A stretch of DNA of 52,611 nt, from contig SIRX01000169.1 of the NCBI GenBank assembly GCA_004563715.1, positions 1 to 52,611 of the forward strand, given 5' to 3'. The stretch's first letter is position 1. Each line of letters begins with the position of its first letter. The translations under genes were made by a program, and so were the position numbers. Positions 26,302 to 34,667 of this stretch are shown one piece after another. This DNA is from Actinomycetota bacterium. Lineage in GTDB: Bacteria > Actinomycetota > Rubrobacteria > Rubrobacterales > Rubrobacteraceae. A model generated the notes under the pieces. That model was not told the origin of the DNA. It did not search any database and saw only the letters and a program-made list of their open reading frames with translations.

Positions 26302-27489
26302 ATGGCACGGTCATGGCGTAATTTTTTCAGAAGGTCCAGGGGGCCTGAGGAGCAGTCCGCCTCCGGCGTGGCGACCGACATCGAGCAGCCGGAAGTCGAA
26401 GAAGAGATCCTCGACGAACCCGCTGACGTCGAGCCGGAGGACAGCAAACCGGAAGTAGAAACGGTCGAGGTCGAAGAACTGGCGGTCGAGGATGAGGTCG
26501 CCGAGGCGGAACAGGCGGGCTTCGAGCCGGACTTCGAGCCCGACGCGGCAGAGGAGACCGGCGAGCTGGTGTCCGAGGAGTCCGGCGGGTGGTTCGGCCG
26601 GCTTCGGTCGGGGCTAAAGCGGAGCCGGGAGTCGGTGGTGGGGCAGTTGAACGCCGCCATCGCCGAGTTCCGGGACGCCGGGGACGAGGAGTTCTGGGAG
26701 CGGGTCGAGGAGATCCTCATCTCCTCCGACGTCGGGGTGAACACCACCGCGAAGCTCGTCGCCGAGCTGGAGCAGGAGGCCCTGGAGAAGAACATAACCA
26801 GCAGCGATCAGCTACGGAAGCTCATGATCGAGCACGCGGCGCGCATGCTCGAGGGGCCGGTCGAGCTGGACATCTCGCGCAAGCCGACCGTCGTGCTGAT
26901 GGTCGGGGTCAACGGGACCGGTAAGACGACGACCATCGGCAAGCTCGTAAATTATCTCCCGGGCGAGGTCATGCTCGCCGCCGGGGACACGTTCCGGGCG
27001 GCGGCCATCGAGCAACTCCAGACGTGGGGAGAGCGGACCGGCGCGCCAGTGGTGGCCCGCCAGCGGGGCGCGGACGCGGCGGCGGTCGCCCACGAGGCGG
27101 TCGAGGCGGCCCAGCAGCAGAACGCGGATGTTCTGCTCGTAGACACCGCCGGACGGCTGCACACCAAGATCAACCTGATGGCCGAGCTGGAGAAGGTGCG
27201 GCGGGTGATAGAGCGCCGCATCCCCGACGCGCCGCACGAGGTGCTGATGACGGTGGACGCCACCACGGGCCAGAACGGCCTGCGGCAGGTCAAGATGTTC
27301 GCCGAGTCCGTGGGTGTGACGGGCATAATCCTCACCAAGCTCGACGGCACGGCCAAGGGCGGCATCGCGCTCGCCATCGCCAACGAGACCGGGATACCGA
27401 TCAAGATGATCTCGGTCGGCGAGAAGGTGGGCGACCTGCACCCGTTCGACGCCCGGGAGTTCGCTGAAGCGTTGTTCGGGGACCTGTAG
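26302..27489 (+). CDS. ftsY: signal recognition particle receptor FtsY
   Basis: GTPase receptor that docks the SRP-ribosome complex at the membrane. A basic N-terminus (RSWRNFFRRSRG) is followed by a roughly 75-residue strongly acidic A-domain, rich in Glu, Asp and Val, then the NG domain with the P-loop GVNGTGKT (202-209), DTAGRLHTKINLM, DATTGQNGL and TKLDGTAKGG. It directly precedes the gene for its partner Ffh. Confidence 0.95.
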   Translation: MARSWRNFFRRSRGPEEQSASGVATDIEQPEVEEEILDEPADVEPEDSKPEVETVEVEELAVEDEVAEAEQAGFEPDFEPDAAEETGELVSEESGGWFGRLRSGLKRSRESVVGQLNAAIAEFRDAGDEEFWERVEEILISSDVGVNTTAKLVAELEQEALEKNITSSDQLRKLMIEHAARMLEGPVELDISRKPTVVLMVGVNGTGKTTTIGKLVNYLPGEVMLAAGDTFRAAAIEQLQTWGERTGAPVVARQRGADAAAVAHEAVEAAQQQNADVLLVDTAGRLHTKINLMAELEKVRRVIERRIPDAPHEVLMTVDATTGQNGLRQVKMFAESVGVTGIILTKLDGTAKGGIALAIANETGIPIKMISVGEKVGDLHPFDAREFAEALFGDL

Positions 27490-27490
27490 C

Positions 27491-28822
27491 ATGTTCGAGA
27501 CTTTAGGAGAGAGGCTCAACACCGCCCTCGACGGGGTGCGCGGCAGCGGCAACCTCACCGAAGACCAGGTAAAGAAGGTGACCCGCGAGATCCGGCTGGC
27601 CCTCCTGGAGGCGGACGTGAACTACGGCGTTGTCAAGGAGTTCGTCTCCAACGTTCGGGAGCGGGCGACCGGGGCGGAGGTCTCCAAGGCACTGAGCCCG
27701 GGCCAGCAGGTCGTCAAGATCGTGGACGAGGAGCTGGCGAACCTGATGGGCGGCACAGCCCACAAGCTCACGTTTGCCTCCCGGCCCCCGACGGTGGTGA
27801 TGCTCGCGGGCCTCAACGGCCACGGCAAGACCACCACGGCGGGCAAGCTGGCGCTCTTCGTGCGCAAGCTGGGCAAGAGCCCGTACCTCATAGCCTGCGA
27901 CACCTACCGTCCGGCGGCCATAGACCAGCTCCAGCAGATTGGGCGCGAGCTCAACGTCCCGGTCTACACCGAGGGTACGGAGCCGACGCCGGAGGATATC
28001 GCCGAGCGGGGCTTGAAGGCGGCCAGGGACGGCGGCTACGACTTCGTTATAGTGGACACGGCGGGCCGGCAGGTCCTCGACGCGGACATGATGGAGGAGC
28101 TGAAGCGGGTGCGGGGCCGCATAAAGCCGCACTCCGTCATGCTCGTGCTCGACGTGGTCACGGGCCAGAACGCGGTCGAGGTGGCCCAAGCCTTCCAGGA
28201 GTACGCGGACTTCGACGGGATGGTGCTCACCAAGCTCGACGGCGACGCCCGGGGCGGGGCCGCGCTGTCGGTCGTCAAGGTCACGGGGCGTCCCGTCAGG
28301 TTCGCCTCCGAGGGCGAGAAGATGAGCGAGTTCGACTACTTCTACCCGGACCGGATGGCGGGCCGCATACTGGGGATGGGCGACGTGCTCACGCTCATCG
28401 AGAAGGCCGAGCAGCAGATGGACCAGCAGGAGGCCGAGCAACAGGGCAAGAAGCTCATGAGTGGCAAGTTGACCTTCGAGGACTTTCTGCAGCAGATGCA
28501 GATGATCAAGAAGATGGGCCCGCTCTCCAGCCTGCTCGGCATGATACCGGGCCTCGGCAAACAGTTGCAGGGCGTGGAGATCAGCGACAAACAGCTCGGC
28601 AGGGTAGAAGCCATGATAACCTCCATGACCGCCCAGGAGCGGCGCAACCCCAAGCTGTTGCAGAACCCGAGCCGGACGCGTAGGATTGCCCGCGGCAGCG
28701 GCATGACCCAGCAGGACGTGAAGAACCTCGTGAAGCAGTTCAACGAGATGCAGAAGATGATGAAGCAGATGGGCAAGGGCGGTAAAGGTTTCCCTGGAAT
28801 GCCCGGTATGCCGTTCAGGTAA
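27491..28822 (+). CDS. ffh: signal recognition particle protein Ffh
   Basis: The 443-residue SRP54 GTPase binds signal sequences and 4.5S RNA. N and G domains span about 1-295 (P-loop GLNGHGKT at 107-114, [16 protein letters not shown]), and the Met-rich M domain spans about 325-443 with the RNA-binding [11 protein letters not shown] motif. The usual G1 motif GLQGSGKT has Asn and His here. It starts two bases after the ftsY stop. No SRP RNA gene was recognised nearby. Confidence 0.95.
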   Translation: MFETLGERLNTALDGVRGSGNLTEDQVKKVTREIRLALLEADVNYGVVKEFVSNVRERATGAEVSKALSPGQQVVKIVDEELANLMGGTAHKLTFASRPPTVVMLAGLNGHGKTTTAGKLALFVRKLGKSPYLIACDTYRPAAIDQLQQIGRELNVPVYTEGTEPTPEDIAERGLKAARDGGYDFVIVDTAGRQVLDADMMEELKRVRGRIKPHSVMLVLDVVTGQNAVEVAQAFQEYADFDGMVLTKLDGDARGGAALSVVKVTGRPVRFASEGEKMSEFDYFYPDRMAGRILGMGDVLTLIEKAEQQMDQQEAEQQGKKLMSGKLTFEDFLQQMQMIKKMGPLSSLLGMIPGLGKQLQGVEISDKQLGRVEAMITSMTAQERRNPKLLQNPSRTRRIARGSGMTQQDVKNLVKQFNEMQKMMKQMGKGGKGFPGMPGMPFR

Positions 28823-28863
28823 GAGTTAGTCAAGTTGAGAGTAGAAGAAAGAAAGGTGATTGT

Positions 28864-29106
28864 ATGGCGGTAAAGATCAGGCTGGCGAGGCACGGCTCCA
28901 AGCGGGCCCCGTTCTACCGGATAGTGGTGGCTGACTCACGCAGCCCGCGCGACGGCCGGTTTATAGAGCGGATCGGCTCCTACGATCCCCGGCATCAGCC
29001 CTCGAAGGTCGAGGTGGACGACGAGAAGGCCCGGGAGTGGTTGAGCAAGGGCGCGCAGCCCACGGAACAGGTGCGGAACCTGCTTCGAATCTCCGGGGTC
29101 GTATAG
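28864..29106 (+). CDS. rpsP: 30S ribosomal protein S16
   Basis: The 80-residue S16 has the family start [25 protein letters not shown] and [24 protein letters not shown] precedes the ATG. It heads the widely conserved rpsP-khpA-rimM-trmD-rplS group of ribosome assembly and tRNA modification genes. Confidence 0.97.
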   Translation: MAVKIRLARHGSKRAPFYRIVVADSRSPRDGRFIERIGSYDPRHQPSKVEVDDEKAREWLSKGAQPTEQVRNLLRISGVV

Positions 29107-29109
29107 GCC

Positions 29110-29358
29110 GTGCCCGAGCCTCAGCTCGAGGAGCTGGTCCTGTTCCTGGCCCGCTCGCTGGTCGACGACCCGGACAGGGTAGAGGTGTCCAGCACGGAGC
29201 CGAACGAGTCCCGGGTAGACATCGAGGTGGTTGTGGCGCCGGACGACATGGGCAAGATCATCGGCCGCCAGGGCCGGACCATAAAGGCCATCCGCACCGT
29301 CGCCAAGGCGGCCTCCGTGAAGGCCGGCAAGCGGGTAAGCGTGGAGGTCCCGGACTAG
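29110..29358 (+). CDS. khpA: KH-domain RNA-binding protein KhpA
   Basis: An 82-residue protein consisting of one KH domain with the GxxG loop in MGKIIGRQGRTIKAIRT. In other bacteria KhpA, with KhpB, binds many small RNAs and mRNAs and affects cell division. It starts with GTG three bases after the rpsP stop, and rimM follows after four bases. Confidence 0.93.
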   Translation: MPEPQLEELVLFLARSLVDDPDRVEVSSTEPNESRVDIEVVVAPDDMGKIIGRQGRTIKAIRTVAKAASVKAGKRVSVEVPD

Positions 29359-29362
29359 ACCC

Positions 29363-29854
29363 GTGGAAGGCCTCCGCGACCCGGTGGTGATCGGTTTTGT
29401 CGGCGCGCCCCACGGCGTGCGGGGCACAGTCCGGGTGCGGGCCACGGGTACGGGCCGCCACCTGAGGGAGGGATTAGAGCCCGTGGTGGCAGACCAGCGC
29501 CGGGCTATTCTCCGCTCCCGGCCTACCCCGAAGGGCTTTCTCGTGGACCTTCAAGGCATCACCGGCCGCTCCGAGGCGGCGGCGCTGCGGGGCGAGGAGG
29601 TCCTGCTGGACCGCCGGGAACTGGACGAGCTGGACGAAGACGAGTTCTATGTGGAGGACCTGATCGGGGTAAAGGCGCTGACCCCCGAGGGGGAGGCATT
29701 AGGAGAAGTCTCCGAGGTGCTCCAGACACCGGCGTACGAGCTGCTCCTGGTGCGGGGCGGGGAAGACGAGACTTACGTCCCCTTTACCCGGGATTACGTC
29801 CCGGAGGTGGAGCTCGCCCAGGGCCATATCCTGGTTCGACCCCCCGAAGCCTGA
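29363..29854 (+). CDS. rimM: ribosome maturation factor RimM
   Basis: Assists assembly of the 30S head and binds S19. The 163-residue protein has the N-terminal barrel motif VVIGFVGAPHGVRGTVRV and the C-terminal PRC-barrel with FYVEDLIGVKALT, LGEVSEVLQTPAYELLLVR and YVPFTRDYVPEV. It starts with GTG. Confidence 0.94.
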   Translation: MEGLRDPVVIGFVGAPHGVRGTVRVRATGTGRHLREGLEPVVADQRRAILRSRPTPKGFLVDLQGITGRSEAAALRGEEVLLDRRELDELDEDEFYVEDLIGVKALTPEGEALGEVSEVLQTPAYELLLVRGGEDETYVPFTRDYVPEVELAQGHILVRPPEA

Positions 29855-29860
29855 GGTTCG

Positions 29861-30568
29861 ATGGACAGCATCCACGTCTTCTGTGTCTTTCCGCAGGCCG
29901 TGGACGCCCTGCTGCGGGTGGGGGTCGTCGGGAGGGCTATAGAGCGGGGTGTGGTGGAGTACCGGAGCTTCGATCTGCGCGCGCACGCGCCCGACGGCCG
30001 GATAGACGACATGCCGTACGGCGGGGGGCCTGGCATGGTCGTTCGGGTGGACGTGGTGGCCCGGGCGCTCGAAGCGGTGTACGGTGTTCCGGCGTGGCGG
30101 GTTCGGGAGCTGCGGCGGGTGCTTCTGACAGAGGCCTGGGGGAGGCAGATCACCCAGGGCTACGTGGAAGAGTTGGCCGCCGCCAAGAACCTGACGGTGA
30201 TCTGCGGTCGCTACGGCGGCGTGGACGAGCGGGTACGGCACGAGCTGGCGACGGAGGTAGTGTCCCTGGGAGACTTCGTGTTATCGGGCGGGGAGATCGC
30301 GGCCGCGGCCCTCGCGGACGCCGTGATCCGGCGCCTCGAAGGGGTTGTGGGCAACCGGGAGAGCCTCGTGGGCGAATCTTTCTCCGAGAAAGACCGCGTG
30401 GGACCGCCCCAGTACACGCGACCGGCCGAGTGGGATGGAGAGCGGGTACCCGACGTGTTATTATCCGGCAATCATGCGGAGATCCGCGCCTGGAGGGTGC
30501 GGGCCGCGCACGCCCGATCGCAGCAACGGGTACGAGGGATTAAGCCCGAGCAAGACCCTCCGGCATAA
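29861..30568 (+). CDS. trmD: tRNA (guanine37-N1)-methyltransferase TrmD
   Basis: Methylates G37 next to the anticodon and prevents frameshifting (EC 2.1.1.228). The 235-residue SPOUT enzyme has [11 protein letters not shown], the trefoil-knot segments [12 protein letters not shown] and [14 protein letters not shown], and the tRNA-binding [10 protein letters not shown]. The knot loop, normally GRYEGxDER, has Gly119 instead of Glu. The gene lies between rimM and rplS as in most bacteria. Confidence 0.94.
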   Translation: MDSIHVFCVFPQAVDALLRVGVVGRAIERGVVEYRSFDLRAHAPDGRIDDMPYGGGPGMVVRVDVVARALEAVYGVPAWRVRELRRVLLTEAWGRQITQGYVEELAAAKNLTVICGRYGGVDERVRHELATEVVSLGDFVLSGGEIAAAALADAVIRRLEGVVGNRESLVGESFSEKDRVGPPQYTRPAEWDGERVPDVLLSGNHAEIRAWRVRAAHARSQQRVRGIKPEQDPPA

Positions 30569-30596
30569 CTTCCAGAGCCCACGAGAGGAGACCACC

Positions 30597-30923
30597 GTGA
30601 TAACCAGCGAGAACTTGCAGCAGAGCGTTACCGACTTCCGGCCCGGCGACACCGTACGGGTGCAGTACCGGGTCATCGAGGGCAACCGGGAGCGGATACA
30701 GAACTTCGAGGGCCTGTGTATCGCCCGGAAAGGCAGCGGTATCAGCGAGACGTTCGTCGTGCGCAAGACCTCTTTCGGTGTCGCGGTAGAACGGGTGTTC
30801 CCGCTCCACTCGCCCAAAGTTGCCAAGATAGAGGTCGTTTCCCGCGGTGCCGTGCGCCGGGCGAAGCTGTACTACATTCGGGACAAGATCGGCAAGAAGG
30901 CCCGGGTCAAGAAGGCCCGGTAG
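30597..30923 (+). CDS. rplS: 50S ribosomal protein L19
   Basis: The 108-residue L19 lies at the subunit interface. It shows [43 protein letters not shown] and [17 protein letters not shown]. The GTG at 30597 is preceded by GAGAGGAG at 30583-30590; longer in-frame starts run into trmD. No signal peptidase gene follows, although lepB is often found between rplS and rnhB in other actinobacteria. Confidence 0.96.
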   Translation: MITSENLQQSVTDFRPGDTVRVQYRVIEGNRERIQNFEGLCIARKGSGISETFVVRKTSFGVAVERVFPLHSPKVAKIEVVSRGAVRRAKLYYIRDKIGKKARVKKAR

Positions 30924-30935
30924 CCCCGTAGCCTG

Positions 30936-31559
30936 GTGGGCCCGCCTGTCACGCCGGTTTCGGGAGAGGGATCGCCGCTCTACGCCTTCGACGCGTCCTG
31001 GATCCTGGAGCGTGGTGGTCCCCTGGTGGGGGCCGACGAGGCCGGCCGGGGGGCGCTCGCCGGCCCGCTGGTCGCTGCGGGGGCGATCCTCGGCGAGCGG
31101 GAGATTTCCGGGGTCAACGATTCCAAAGCCCTCAAGCCCGCGGCGCGCGAAGAGGTGTGCGGCCGGATCCTGCGCAGCGCCGTCGCCGTCTCCGTAACGG
31201 CGTTTCCGGCGTGGTGGATAGATCGCTTCGGGCTGGAAGCGGCTAACAGAGAGGCGATCCGGCGGGCTATCGGGCTCCTGCAACCTTACGCCGGGTGTGG
31301 GCTGGCGGACGGCAAACTCTCTCTCGGAGAAGATATAGAGTGCCTCGCCCGGGCCGACGGGGCCAGCGCCGCGGTAGCGGCGGCGAGCGTGGTGGCGAAG
31401 GTCTTGAGAGACAACGCGATGTGCGTGCTATCGGGAGAGTTTCCAGAGTACGGGTTCGGCCGCAACCGGGGTTACGGCACGCAAGAGCACCGGCTCGCGT
31501 TGGCTGAGAAGGGGCCCTGCCGCGTACACCGCCTGAGCTACGCCGGGGTAGGGGACTGA
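30936..31559 (+). CDS. rnhB: ribonuclease HII
   Basis: Removes ribonucleotides from RNA-DNA hybrids (EC 3.1.26.4). The 207-residue protein has the catalytic GADEAGRGALAGPLV (Asp and Glu), NDSKAL, ADGKL with the third acidic residue, AAASVVAKVLRD with the fourth, and GFGRNRGYGTQEH. It starts with GTG; the first 25 residues are poorly conserved. Its stop TGA shares its last base with the ATT proposed as the yraN start. Confidence 0.93.
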   Translation: MGPPVTPVSGEGSPLYAFDASWILERGGPLVGADEAGRGALAGPLVAAGAILGEREISGVNDSKALKPAAREEVCGRILRSAVAVSVTAFPAWWIDRFGLEAANREAIRRAIGLLQPYAGCGLADGKLSLGEDIECLARADGASAAVAAASVVAKVLRDNAMCVLSGEFPEYGFGRNRGYGTQEHRLALAEKGPCRVHRLSYAGVGD

Positions 31560-31906
31560 TTAGCAAGCGCTCAGGGGATCGGGGAGAGGCCGCAGCCCTG
31601 CGTTACCTGACGAACAAGGGGTACGAGCTGCTCGACAAGAATTACCGGACCCGTTACGGGGAGATAGACCTCGTGCTCCGGGAGGACAGAACCCTCGTGT
31701 TCGTCGAGGTCAAGCTGCGTCGCGGAACTGGTTTCGGGGACCCCCTGGAGGCCGTTGACCGCCGCAAACAGGAAGGCCTCCGTCTTCTGACAGAACAATA
31801 CCTGGCAGAAAAAGACCCCGACTACGACGAAGTCAGGTTCGACGTGGTCGGCATACTGGAACGTCGGGACGGGCGCAGGCTCCGGCACGTACGCCACGCC
31901 TTCTGA
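31559..31906 (+). CDS. yraN: UPF0102/YraN-family nuclease-like protein, probably starting at ATT
   Basis: The frame encodes 115 residues that align from end to end with YraN: ISKRSGDRGEAAALRYLTNK, NYRTRYGEIDLVLRE and VFVEVKLRR, the last two forming a PD-(D/E)xK-like nuclease core. No ATG, GTG or TTG exists between the in-frame stop at 31505 and the core; the first canonical codon (GTG 31673) would delete a third of the fold. ATT at 31559 lies exactly where the family methionine stands, shares its A with the rnhB stop, and has AGGGG four bases upstream. The biochemical role of YraN is not settled. Confidence 0.8.
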   Translation: MSKRSGDRGEAAALRYLTNKGYELLDKNYRTRYGEIDLVLREDRTLVFVEVKLRRGTGFGDPLEAVDRRKQEGLRLLTEQYLAEKDPDYDEVRFDVVGILERRDGRRLRHVRHAF

Positions 31907-31942
31907 AGTTCTGAAGGCATGCATACCCTCAGAAGGCGTGGC
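31893..31942. terminator. 14-bp perfect inverted repeat at the end of yraN
   Basis: GCCACGCCTTCTGA (31893-31906) pairs fully with TCAGAAGGCGTGGC (31929-31942) around a 22-base loop. The left arm forms the last codons and stop of yraN. TTTT follows 13 bases later (31956-31959), too far for a textbook intrinsic terminator. The loop contains a second GAAGG that can pair with the left arm's CCTTC, so alternative folds exist. Confidence 0.45.
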
Positions 31943-31955
31943 AGCAGGACGGCAG

Positions 31956-31984
31956 TTTTGCTCGCAAGCGCCATGTTATACAAT
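31956..31984 (+). promoter_or_regulatory. candidate promoter for comM-dprA-whiG
   Basis: TACAAT (31979-31984), within the AT-rich TATACAAT, lies 17 bases after TTTTGC (31956-31961). The -10 is good and the -35 poor. The leader before the comM ATG at 32054 would be about 63 bases. Confidence 0.4.
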
Positions 31985-32053
31985 TGTCTTCTCTTCGCCG
32001 ACCGGCGCGGGGAGGGTGAGTAGACAAAACACAGCGAGGGCGGGTATTAAGTT

Positions 32054-33568
32054 ATGTCAGTGTGCCGGGCCTGGAGTCTTACGCTCCTAGGTATAGATGC
32101 CCTGCCGGTCGAGGTTGAAGTAGACGTCAGCTCGGGTTTGCCGGGCTTCTCGATCGTCGGGCTGCCGGACACGGCGGTCCAGGAGGCGCGTGAGAGGGTG
32201 CGGGTCGCCATCTCGAACAGCGGGTTCAAGTTTCCCACCAAAAAGGTCATAGTGAACCTGGCCCCGGCCAACCTGCGAAAAGAGGGGCCGGCCTTCGATC
32301 TTCCCATCGCCCTGGCCGTGCTGGCGGCCTCCGGCGTGGTTCCAGCCACCAGCCTAGAGCGGGCCGGGATCGTCGGCGAGCTCTCGCTCGATGGCGGGCT
32401 GCGTGGAGTGCGGGGAACGCTGTCGATGGCCGAGGCCGCCCGTCACCGGGGCATGCAGCGCCTGGTGTTGCCGGAAGTCAACGCCCCGGAAGCCGCGTCG
32501 ATCAACGGCGTCGAGGTGTACGGGATCGGGGATCTGCGCCAGGCCGTGGAGTTCCTGAAGGGCGATAGGGCGGTGTCACGGACGCTTCCCTCCGGAGACG
32601 GCATCCACGCCCGCCCGCCGGAGACGCGGGAGGACTTCGCGGACGTTGCGGGGCAACGGCTTGCGAAGCGGGCGCTGGAGGTAGCGGCCGCGGGGGGGCA
32701 CAACGTGTTGCTGAGCGGTCCTCCGGGGTCTGGGAAAACCATGCTGGCGCGGCGGTTGCCCGGGATATTACCGGCCCTCACCGTCGATGAAAGCATCGAG
32801 GTCACCAAGGTCTACAGCGCGGCCGGGCAGGTTGACGGCGGGCTCGTCAAAGTCCGCCCCTTCCGGGCCCCGCATCATACGATCTCGACTTCCGGGCTCG
32901 CCGGGGGCGGGAGCAACCCCCGGCCCGGGGAAGTGTCGCTGGCGCACCACGGCGTGCTTTTTCTCGACGAGTTCCCCGAGTTCAGCCGGCAGACGCTGGA
33001 GGTGCTGCGCCAGCCGCTGGAGGACGGGCAGGTAACCATCTCCCGGGTGGCGGGTACGTTGAGCTACCCGGCGCGGGTAACGCTCGTATGCTCCATGAAC
33101 CCTTGCCCGTGCGGGTACGCCGGGGACAACAGAAGGGCCTGCCGGTGCTCGGCAAGCCAGATAGAGCGTTACCAGGGGCGTATCTCGGGTCCGCTGCTGG
33201 ACCGGCTGGACCTTTTTGTCGACGTGCCACGCCTCACCCGCGACGAGCTGCGGGGTGAGGAACCGGCGGAGACCTCGGAGGCCATCCGGGAGCGGGTCGC
33301 GGCGGCCCGCGGGGCCCAGCTCGGGCGCCAGGGCGAGCCCAACGCCTCCCTCGCGGGACGCCCGCTGCGCGAGACCTGCCGGCTCGGCGGCGACGCAGAG
33401 GCGCTCTTTTCGCAAGCTATCGACCGCATGGGGCTCTCCGGCCGGGGGCACGACCGCGTGCTGCGGGTGGCGCGTACCGTCGCCGACCTCGCGGGGAGTG
33501 GAGATATAGGACTCGAACACGTCGCCGAAGCCCTCAACTACCGGAGGTTCAGCCTCGTCGATGGATAG
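32054..33568 (+). CDS. comM: ComM/YifB-family AAA+ ATPase (Mg-chelatase-like)
   Basis: The 504-residue protein has the N-terminal Lon-like/ChlI fold (LTLLGIDALPVEVEVDVSSG, GLPDTAVQEARERVR), the AAA+ domain with Walker A GPPGSGKT (222-229) and Walker B LFLDEFPEF, a Cys cluster NPCPCGYAGDNRRACRC and the Mg-chelatase C-terminal domain. In naturally competent bacteria ComM is a helicase for branch migration during transformation. It overlaps dprA by eight bases, which fits a DNA-integration function, though competence is not shown by the sequence. Confidence 0.92.
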   Translation: MSVCRAWSLTLLGIDALPVEVEVDVSSGLPGFSIVGLPDTAVQEARERVRVAISNSGFKFPTKKVIVNLAPANLRKEGPAFDLPIALAVLAASGVVPATSLERAGIVGELSLDGGLRGVRGTLSMAEAARHRGMQRLVLPEVNAPEAASINGVEVYGIGDLRQAVEFLKGDRAVSRTLPSGDGIHARPPETREDFADVAGQRLAKRALEVAAAGGHNVLLSGPPGSGKTMLARRLPGILPALTVDESIEVTKVYSAAGQVDGGLVKVRPFRAPHHTISTSGLAGGGSNPRPGEVSLAHHGVLFLDEFPEFSRQTLEVLRQPLEDGQVTISRVAGTLSYPARVTLVCSMNPCPCGYAGDNRRACRCSASQIERYQGRISGPLLDRLDLFVDVPRLTRDELRGEEPAETSEAIRERVAAARGAQLGRQGEPNASLAGRPLRETCRLGGDAEALFSQAIDRMGLSGRGHDRVLRVARTVADLAGSGDIGLEHVAEALNYRRFSLVDG

Positions 33569-34667
33569 CGCGCGTTCGGCATACCTGTTTCTCTCGCTCC
33601 TGCAGGCCCGGACGGGGAGCAGCCTGATCTCCCGCCTGGGCGATCTGCCGCCGGAAGAGGTGCCCAGGATGTCGGCGGAGCAGCTTTCACGGGCCGTAAA
33701 GATGACAGACCGGGCCATGGGTATCTTCGATAAGCTCCGACGTGAGTTCGACCCCGACAGGGTCGAGAAAGAGCTTTCCGAGGCCGGGGTAGGTCTCCTC
33801 ACCCCGGTAGACGCGGGCTACCCGGAGCGCCTGATAGGCATGGTGGACCTGCCGCCGGCGTTGTTCGTGCGCGGAAGCCTTCCGGGCGGTCCGGCCGTGG
33901 CTCTGGTCGGGTCCCGCAAAGCTTCCGTGACGGGTCTCGGGTCCGCGCGGCGGCTGGGCCGGGCGCTCGCGGAGCGGGGAGCGTGTGTGGTAAGCGGCCT
34001 GGCGCTCGGCATCGACGCCGCAGCCCACGAGGGAGCCCTCGCGGGGGGCGGCACCACGGTCGGCGTGCTGGGCTGCGGTATAGACGTGGTGTATCCGCGA
34101 AGCAACCGGGGGCTGTTCTCCAGGGTCGAGGGCAGCGGTAGCATCATCTCGGAGTACTACCTGGGCGAGGCGCCGCTGGCCTGGCGCTTTCCGGCCCGAA
34201 ACCGGGTCATCGCCGGGCTCTCCGAAACACTGGTGGTCGTCGAAGCGCCGGAGAAGAGCGGAGCCCTGATCACGGCCCGTCATGCCCTGGAAGCCGGGAG
34301 AGACGTGTGGGCGGTTCCGGGACCGCTGGGCGTCGCCGAGTGCCGCGGCTCGAACCGGCTGCTGGCCGACGGTGCCGGGGTGGTGTGGGACCTGGACGCG
34401 TTCCTGGACGAGGTGTTGCCGGAGGCTGCTGGACCTTACCCGGGCCCACAGGGCGGTGGCGCAAATGCCGCGTTGCCGGAAGGGCTCCCGGAAAACGAAG
34501 CCCGGGTTCTGGCGGCGCTGGGCTTCGAGGCCACGCCGGTGGACGTGGTCGCGGGCAACAGCGGGCTGGAGGTGCGGGAGTTGCTGTCGGCCGTATCCAT
34601 GCTGGAGCTCAAAGGCTACGTCGGGCGTGACGCTGCCGGGACCCTCGTGAGAAAGCCGGTAGATTGA
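33561..34667 (+). CDS. dprA: DNA-processing protein DprA
   Basis: Protects incoming single-stranded DNA and loads RecA. The 368-residue protein has a SAM-like N-terminal region, the Rossmann domain with VALVGSRKASVTGL, VSGLALGIDAAAHEGAL, TVGVLGCGIDVVYP, FPARNRVIAGLS and KSGALITARHALEAGR, and a C-terminal winged-helix-like domain (about 300-368). Its stop overlaps the whiG start. Confidence 0.94.
   Translation: MDSARSAYLFLSLLQARTGSSLISRLGDLPPEEVPRMSAEQLSRAVKMTDRAMGIFDKLRREFDPDRVEKELSEAGVGLLTPVDAGYPERLIGMVDLPPALFVRGSLPGGPAVALVGSRKASVTGLGSARRLGRALAERGACVVSGLALGIDAAAHEGALAGGGTTVGVLGCGIDVVYPRSNRGLFSRVEGSGSIISEYYLGEAPLAWRFPARNRVIAGLSETLVVVEAPEKSGALITARHALEAGRDVWAVPGPLGVAECRGSNRLLADGAGVVWDLDAFLDEVLPEAAGPYPGPQGGGANAALPEGLPENEARVLAALGFEATPVDVVAGNSGLEVRELLSAVSMLELKGYVGRDAAGTLVRKPVD

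Noticed and set aside
27590-27860. Altered P-loop of Ffh (GLNGHGKT) as a sign of lost GTPase function
   Set aside because: The invariant Gly, Lys and Thr remain, all other G motifs are intact and ffh is essential, so this is probably neutral lineage variation.
31673-31906. A separate 77-residue protein starting at GTG 31673
   Set aside because: It is the C-terminal two thirds of YraN; the missing third is present in frame upstream.
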